A stretch of DNA of 64,000 bases. Origin: Microplitis mediator. Lineage: Eukaryota; Arthropoda; Insecta; Hymenoptera; Braconidae. Of the stretch, positions 58,860 to 64,000 are shown in pieces. The position numbers were made by a program, and so were the translations under genes. The notes beneath the pieces were generated by a model. It did not search any database. It was given only the letters and a program-made list of their open reading frames with translations, and was not told the origin of the DNA. Location: the NCBI RefSeq assembly GCF_029852145.1, contig NC_079970.1, positions 22,138,331 through 22,202,330 of the forward strand, in the 5' to 3' direction. How positions within the stretch are numbered: position 1 is the first letter of the stretch; each line of letters begins with the position of its first letter.

Positions 58860-59425
58860 TAATCAGCATGAATATTCGTAAAATTTATCACGTCTTCAAG
58901 ATAGAGAGGATGGAAGGTTAAAAAATTTGGCACAAGCTCACGTGTGCTTTGAATAAAATTGCAAGTCTTCCGGTTAGTCAGACGAATATAAAAAAATTTT
59001 TACCATAAAAAGAAACTGGCATAATTTTTATTCTTCATCGCATTGCATTGTTGTAATTTTACTCACTCACCAAACAAACAAAATATTGAGATTTTTATTC
59101 ATAAAAAATAATTAACTTCTGAGAAAAAAACTGTCACTAATTATTTGCTCATGACATAAAAAAATCAAAACTGAATAAATCGTAAAAATATTGATAACAA
59201 TAAATTAAATTTTTATAGAAAATTAAATTAATTACTATTGATAGTAAATGTAGTTAATTTTTTATCGAGATATAAATAGACGAGAATGTCTGTCGGCAGA
59301 TATGATAAAATTGATTAGAATTACGTCAGGTTTTAGAAGTTGATTAAAATGAAAGTTTAAATAGATAAAGACAAATGTATATACATATATATGCAATAAT
59401 AAATTTATTCCGAGCAATGTGTCAT

Positions 59426-60191
59426 CACAGTAAAAAATTTTGTGTTAAAATCAACTTAATCTGTGTGTTAAAAATGGTCTACACAATATTTGTGTTATTT
59501 GTTAACACAGACAATTTGTGTTGACTTTAAATCAAAATTTGTGTCAAAATTTTGACATAAAGCTCGGGTAATACAAGAAAAGGGAATTTAACACTTTTTA
59601 AATGTCAGCGGCGACCCAAAAAATGTTAACTTTAAAAATTTTTATTATTTAACATTCAACTATTTTTTGATAGCAAACATTTTTTTTATTACACGGAAAC
59701 AAGTAATATAATGATATAGTGATCAGTAAATACTATCATTCTAAATACTAATTCTTTCATTTATAATTAAAACGTAAACATTAAAAATTTATGAGACGTA
59801 TTAGAAAATTTATTGTTTTTAATTTCAAAATTCTCTACCTCACCCAGGTTAGGTTCCGGGTAATAATTTCAATTTTTAAAGTTTATTTTTTTCTGTGTAG
59901 TTAAGATGTTAGTATATTAACAATAAAAATTTTCAAAATGTAAATTTCACTTTCATTTTACTATTAATTATTCTGTGATTATCAATTGACTTTTTGACGT
60001 AAATTTTGTGTTAATTTTAAACTAACCCTTAACACATGTTGACATTCACAGTTTTTGTATTGAGTAATGCATTTGAAGTGTTAAATAGTAAATCGATTTA
60101 AAAATTACCACGCAGTGAAATGTGTTAATTTAACACAACATAATTTAACACGGACTGTTTTTAACACAGATGCACAATACTTTTTACTGTG
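59426..60191. mobile_element. CACAG-ended element of GTGTTAA repeats
   Basis: CACAGTAAAAAATTTTGTGTTAA and GCACAATACTTTTTACTGTG are inverted. The inside repeats GTGTTAAA, TTAACAC and AACACAGA in both orientations. Another short element with ACACGG / CTGTGT ends lies inside at 59691-59899. Confidence 0.65.
59691..59899. mobile_element. short CACGG-ended element, nested
   Basis: CACGGAAACAAGTAATATAA to GTTTATTTTTTTCTGTG, with TA on each side. Terminal repeats are only about ten bases and imperfect. It interrupts the GTGTTAA-type element. Confidence 0.45.
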
Positions 60192-60206
60192 CATGCATTA
60201 AATGTA

Positions 60207-60361
60207 CACTGTAAAAAATCAAGAGTGAGTTCGGAGTGATCTAGATTTTTGTAAAATACGCATTCACTCCGATTCGGTGTTTCAATATTGAAATAAACTC
60301 TTTTAGGAGTGAATTTTACTTCAAGAGGATTTGCGTTCACTCCAAAAATTTTTACAGTGTA
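60207..60361. mobile_element. CACTG-family MITE, short complete copy
   Basis: CACTGTAAAAAATCAAGAGTG to CACTCCAAAAATTTTTACAGTG, both ends intact, interior reduced to GATCTAGATTTTTGT, CACTCCGATTCGGTGTTTC and GAATTTTACTTCAAGAGG. TA flanks both ends, so the boundaries are well defined. It ends about 300 bases from the 60673 donor. Confidence 0.85.
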
Positions 60362-60471
60362 TATAATGCACAAGAGATGAAGTTATGATGAGTAAAACTT
60401 GTAGGATGATTGTAATTAAGTTCAGCGTGGGTCAATCACGAAGACAAAGAATCATTAACTTTCAGCTAGAG

Positions 60472-60507
<36 letters not shown>

Positions 60508-60672
60508 TACCGTTGTGTGTCTGAAGATAATTGACTTTTGTCAAAAATAATTTATCATTTAGTTAAGTTACATTTACTCCATTAAATTAAAAATTTAACC
60601 TACTTAATTTAAAAATGTAATGTTTTTTTTTTAGTAACATTAATTGAAAAAAAAAAAAAAAAAAAAACTTAC

Positions 60673-60964
60673 AAAGCCAAACATTTCCACGTGGCGCGGT
60701 GTGCAGACGATTAAAATGAAGATTGAAATCTAGTCCAGCTAGATCTTGTTTAAGTTGGGTACTATCCATTACAAGAGCTCTTTCAGGTAACAAAAAAAGA
60801 TGATCACTACCTTCGGCAGGCCCCAAAGTTCTAGGCAATCTACCGACCCCAAGTGGGCCTGATCGTGCCGTCAACATTCTCTCAAAATTGTTCTTATTGA
60901 TGTCGATTTTTTTACTGACACGCGATGACGATGACGAGACATTATTCGAACCCGAGCTCGTCAC
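60673..60964 (-). CDS. candidate distal first exon (ens isoform or separate gene)
   Basis: A 97-codon open stretch ends at a strong donor, GGCTTT before GTAAGTTT, in phase 1. It has clear protein character: SSSSSRVSKKIDINKNNFER, MLTARSGPLGVGRLPRTLGP, AEGSDHLFLLPERALVMDST, then QDLAGLDFNLHFNRLHTAPR. No ATG precedes the frame after an upstream in-frame TAA; the frame's first possible start is a GTG, so the likely start is the Met at 60877, or the frame is entered by splicing. The phase fits ens E3 (giving WLSGAAPEE) but not E2's preferred acceptor, and joining to E4 or E6 would create stops. Two recursive-splice sites lie downstream on the same strand. I do not recognise the protein family. Confidence 0.45.
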
Positions 60965-61383
60965 TTTGAATTTACAAATATTTTTTTACTATACCTCACT
61001 TCCTACCCCACTTACACCCTTTTGCTACTTTTAAATTATTTTCACTCCCGCTCAAATGTATGCACTAAAAATTAACTCCAAAATTTTAGTATTCGAGGCG
61101 AAATACTTTCAGATAATGAATAACAAAGTACATTACAATAATATTAATTTGCCTTGCCAGTATATTATTTCAATTTTTAATCATATATCTATATATATGA
61201 TTGCTTTATTATCAACACATTATTCACTTGGTTTATTCACTAATTATTATGTAAACACGAGCTTTGTAAGTATTTTCGTATTAATGTAAACAAAGAATTA
61301 TGATAACACATACATTTTTTTTATCTTTTATGAGTTATTGAGAATGAAAACGTGAGATTTTTATTTTATATATAATAATTATT

Positions 61384-61423
<40 letters not shown>

Positions 61424-62872
61424 CTATCGATTCATACTAATGTTATCTTGAAAGCTTTGTTATTATATTAACAATTACGAACGTGAGTTTACGTCCGATA
61501 ACTTATAATCCAATACTATTTTAAATATAAGGTTTCGTTGACGAAATCCACAATTGGCTTTCAAATCTATTTAAATATATAAGCATACATATTTATTTTT
61601 TTAAATCAACCGTAACACGATTTGGAGTATTTTTCGAAAAATTTATACCAATAACTAATTTCTTTTTCATTAATTAAAGTATAATTTGAATTATAAATTT
61701 ATCACAATGGAAAATAAATATAAAGTGATTTTATTTATTGAGTAATTGTTTAATTATTTAATTTAATTGATTAATTAAATGAATTTATGGATTTAGATAA
61801 AATATAATTATATAAAATTTATATTATACAAGTGTCATTAGTTCATTAATTGCCGGCAACTCGTGGCAAAATATATGTGTATATATATATATATATGAGG
61901 ATAATATATAAAGTGAGTCCACTCTGAACGACGCCCGCATTGAAACTGAATGATTGTAACATATTGAGAGCGACGAGGACTCCCGAGTTTGAGCCGAGAA
62001 AGGCCGAGGGTATTTAACAAGCTAACAGATTCAATGGACACAATGTACAATAGATGACTAACAATAAATATATATATAGGTAATGAATAATATAATAACA
62101 ATAGTTTAAAAGAGAGTAAGTTAATGAGTGTAAAGTAATTGAATGGAAACTTGAATTGGAAAATTTTTTTACTGATTTTAATTTTCTTTAGATTATTTTT
62201 CGTTTCGCTTTAATTTATTAAGAAGAGCAATTCATTGTTGTTTGGTTGTGTATCAAAAGGGGTGATTTTATAAAAAAAACTTTTTTAATGTAATGCCGTT
62301 GTGTAAATTTAGTTGTTGGATGGTTATGCATCCTTGCGTAAGACTAAATAAGATAAAATTCCTTTGGGAATATAACAACACAGATTTAAAGGTTGTTCTG
62401 GCCTTACAGACCGTTTTACGCGCATTAGGTCGAGGATTCTATGTAATAGTTATTTATTGAGGATATATTTCATGTATGCTAGACAATTTCACTTGGCGCC
62501 ATTTCAATATTTACGTTATTTTTATTTTTTCACAGTATTACGGTAATATGCTTTTATTGTGGAGTATATCAATTATTTTAATGGTAAATTAATTAACAAA
62601 TTAATTCTTTAGAGAATTTAATTAATTGATTACTTAAATTTTTTTTAATCAATAGGAAATATATTTATTAATATGGTAAATTATTGGGTAGCAAATTTTG
62701 ATTTTTTGGAGCATTATAATTGTGGAGTACAAAAATTTTGGAGTAATTAAAAGAAAAAAGTCAAAATATCGTTATTATGGTTTTTTTTTTTAAATTAATA
62801 AGTAAGCGAAAGATGACCATTACGTTTGGAGAAATTAGGTTCAAATTGAACATAGAAGCCCGGCTATGTCAG
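60965..62872. other. region upstream of the distal exon
   Basis: The first 80 bases above 60964 are C/T-rich on the plus strand (ACTTCCTACCCCACTTACACC). Long (TA)n microsatellites lie at 61389-61419 and 61869-61894. The sequence near 61915-62040 is less AT-rich (GAACGACGCCCGCATTGAAA, GAGCGACGAGGACTCCCGAG) and could be a promoter for minus-strand transcripts. No other gene is visible before the tRNA. Confidence 0.3.
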
Positions 62873-62945
62873 GCTTGGATAGCTCAGTCGGTAGAGCATC
62901 AGACTTTTAATCTGAGGGTCCAGGGTTCAAGTCCCTGTTCGAGCG
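62873..62945 (+). tRNA. tRNA-Lys (UUU anticodon)
   Basis: A full 73-base cloverleaf. The acceptor stem GCTTGGA pairs with TTCGAGC (two G-U pairs); D arm GCTCAGTCGGTAGAGC; anticodon stem TCAGA/TCTGA around loop CTTTTAA with anticodon TTT at 62906-62908; variable GGGTC; T arm CAGGGTTCAAGTCCCTG; discriminator G. A and B box promoters are intact and a T-run terminator starts at 62948. The usual animal tRNA-Lys begins GCCCGGA; this copy has GCTTGGA paired with a changed 3' strand, so the stem is preserved. No intron. Confidence 0.95.
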
Positions 62946-63043
62946 ATATTTTTTTTATTTTTTAAATATGAATAAATGATATTTATTCATTTCTCATTAG
63001 TTCACAAATTTGAGTAAAAAGTTTTTCAATTTTTATATTAATA

Positions 63044-63110
63044 TACACTGGTCACAAAAATTAAGGGATATAAAAAAAATTCCAAATTTTTGAGTGATGT
63101 TCAACATGCT
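63044..63110 (+). mobile_element. possible Tc1/mariner-type element end
   Basis: TACACTGGTCACAAAAATTAAGGGATA resembles the outer end of insect Tc1/mariner elements, which commonly start CACTGGTCACAAA after a TA target. It is followed by GTAACTCGGTGAAAAATGG. I find no inverted partner before the window ends, and no transposase frame. 63111-63664 is otherwise AT-rich without a call. Confidence 0.3.
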
Positions 63111-63664
63111 GTAACTCGGTGAAAAATGGTCATAGAGTAAAAATAAAAAAAAGCAAATTGTAGCCTCAAGTTACTAGTTTTCAGATCTGGACTTCAAATT
63201 TTTTTATCACGCACGGTTCCGAAGTAATCCTAAGAAAACCAACGCTGTAACTGTTGTTTTTGCAATACTTATATATCAGAATTAGAGTTTAAGCTCATAA
63301 GTGTTGTTACTGATCCAAAAACTATGACATTGTATTTGTATTAAGAGACCCTGTTATTAGCTTTGGCGGTTCGATTCTCGTTAAGGTAATAAGTAAATTT
63401 AAATTTGGAGTAACTATACAAAAATTATACAAATAATTTAGATTTAAAAAACAAAGTTAATTTAAGTATACCCTCGATTTTATTCTGTTCAATTCGTCTG
63501 TGCGAATGTTACGTGTATTTTTGCAAGAATAAAGAGTCTTCAAGAACATAGTGTAATAAATTCATTTATCGTATCAATACCTGAAATATAATTACGATAA
63601 TTTGAATAATCAATTATTGTTAACAAAATTTTTGGTCCATGTACAACTATTTATTTGATTATCA

Positions 63665-63790
63665 TCAAGTAAACAATTCGTCCGGTATAGAATTACTAAC
63701 ATTATTTGAATTATCGTTACAATTGTCAATCGACGATGTACTTATATTATTGCTTTTATCCAAAGTACTATCAAAACTGTTATTAACCAT
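63665..63790 (-). CDS. possible short Asn/Ser-rich reading frame or terminal exon
   Basis: From ATG at 63790 the minus strand reads MVNNSFDSTLDKSNNISTSS then IDNCNDNSNNVSNSIPDELF and T before TGA (41 residues); the frame stays open for about ten codons upstream to a TAA. AATAAA follows the stop by about ten bases. Low-complexity Asn/Ser/Asp composition is common in insect proteins and also in chance AT-rich frames. It might be the last exon of a gene to the right, or nothing. I recognise no domain. Confidence 0.2.
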   Translation of the reverse strand: MVNNSFDSTLDKSNNISTSSIDNCNDNSNNVSNSIPDELFT

Positions 63791-63908
63791 TTTTCCACTA
63801 CAAATTTCTGAAAAATTTTCCTTAGAAATGTAGATAGTTAGAGAATTTATTAAATTTTTTTTTTCACAAGTATCGTAATTTTTTGTAAATTATTTAAATA
63901 TCTCAGTG

Positions 63909-63929
63909 ACAGGCTCGGATAGCTCAGCC
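63909..63929 (+). pseudogene. 5' fragment of a tRNA gene
   Basis: The sequence CAGGCTCGGATAGCTCAG matches the 5' end and D-arm start of the tRNA-Lys 1 kb upstream (CAGGCTTGGATAGCTCAG), including two bases before the mature 5' end, then the similarity stops abruptly. The anticodon and T arms are absent. It is a truncated copy, either a broken gene or the tRNA-derived head of a repeat. Confidence 0.55.
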
Positions 63930-64000
63930 ATCCTTTATTACTTGTTATGAAAATTTTGATAACCTATTTAACAAGCTAATTAACTCTGAACGATAAAATA

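Overview
This is eukaryotic, very AT-rich DNA (long A/T runs throughout), best explained as an insect nuclear genome. I infer a hymenopteran, possibly a parasitoid wasp, from base composition, from the density of short inverted-repeat elements whose ends read CACGG or CACTG, and from the gene content. The species is not determined by anything I can see.

One gene dominates. On the minus strand, at least eleven coding exons between 29.2 kb and 1.1 kb join in frame into about 696 residues that I recognise as ensconsin/MAP7 (Drosophila ens), the microtubule-binding cofactor of kinesin-1. The order 5' to 3' is E1 28982-29199, E2 28531-28775, E3 17597-17665, E4 10284-10343, E5 8719-8784, E6 8199-8388, E7 6688-7034, E8 6006-6032, E9 4568-4750, E10 2985-3485, E11 1094-1276. 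The charged coiled-coil microtubule-binding region is E6-E7. The gene runs off the left edge, so the C-terminal kinesin-binding MAP7 domain is outside the window. Almost every exon from E3 on is a multiple of three bases and starts and ends in phase 1, so cassettes can be skipped without frameshift. A candidate alternative terminal exon pair (1795-1835 and 1376-1393) would give a short protein lacking the C-terminal domain.

Upstream, 29.2-60.7 kb has no confident coding exon but holds two textbook recursive-splice (ratchet) sites on the minus strand, at about 41.54 and 55.85 kb, and candidate distal first exons at 60673-60964, 54164 and 42771. I read this as the long 5' intron region of the same gene, with several promoters. 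A tRNA-Lys(UUU) gene lies at 62873-62945 on the plus strand, and a 5' tRNA fragment at about 63.9 kb.

The rest is intron or intergenic sequence full of non-autonomous DNA transposons: foldback elements, about 20 copies or pieces of one CACTG-ended family with repeated ACTCCG/CGGAGT blocks, an element whose inside is a 1.1-kb array of TATGGGAATGGTTCC-like units, a five-unit 164-bp tandem array, and several clean nested insertions. Where junctions are legible the CACGG elements are flanked by 2-bp duplications (TA, TG or AG). I see no transposase, CRISPR array, bacterial operon or new defence-type system.
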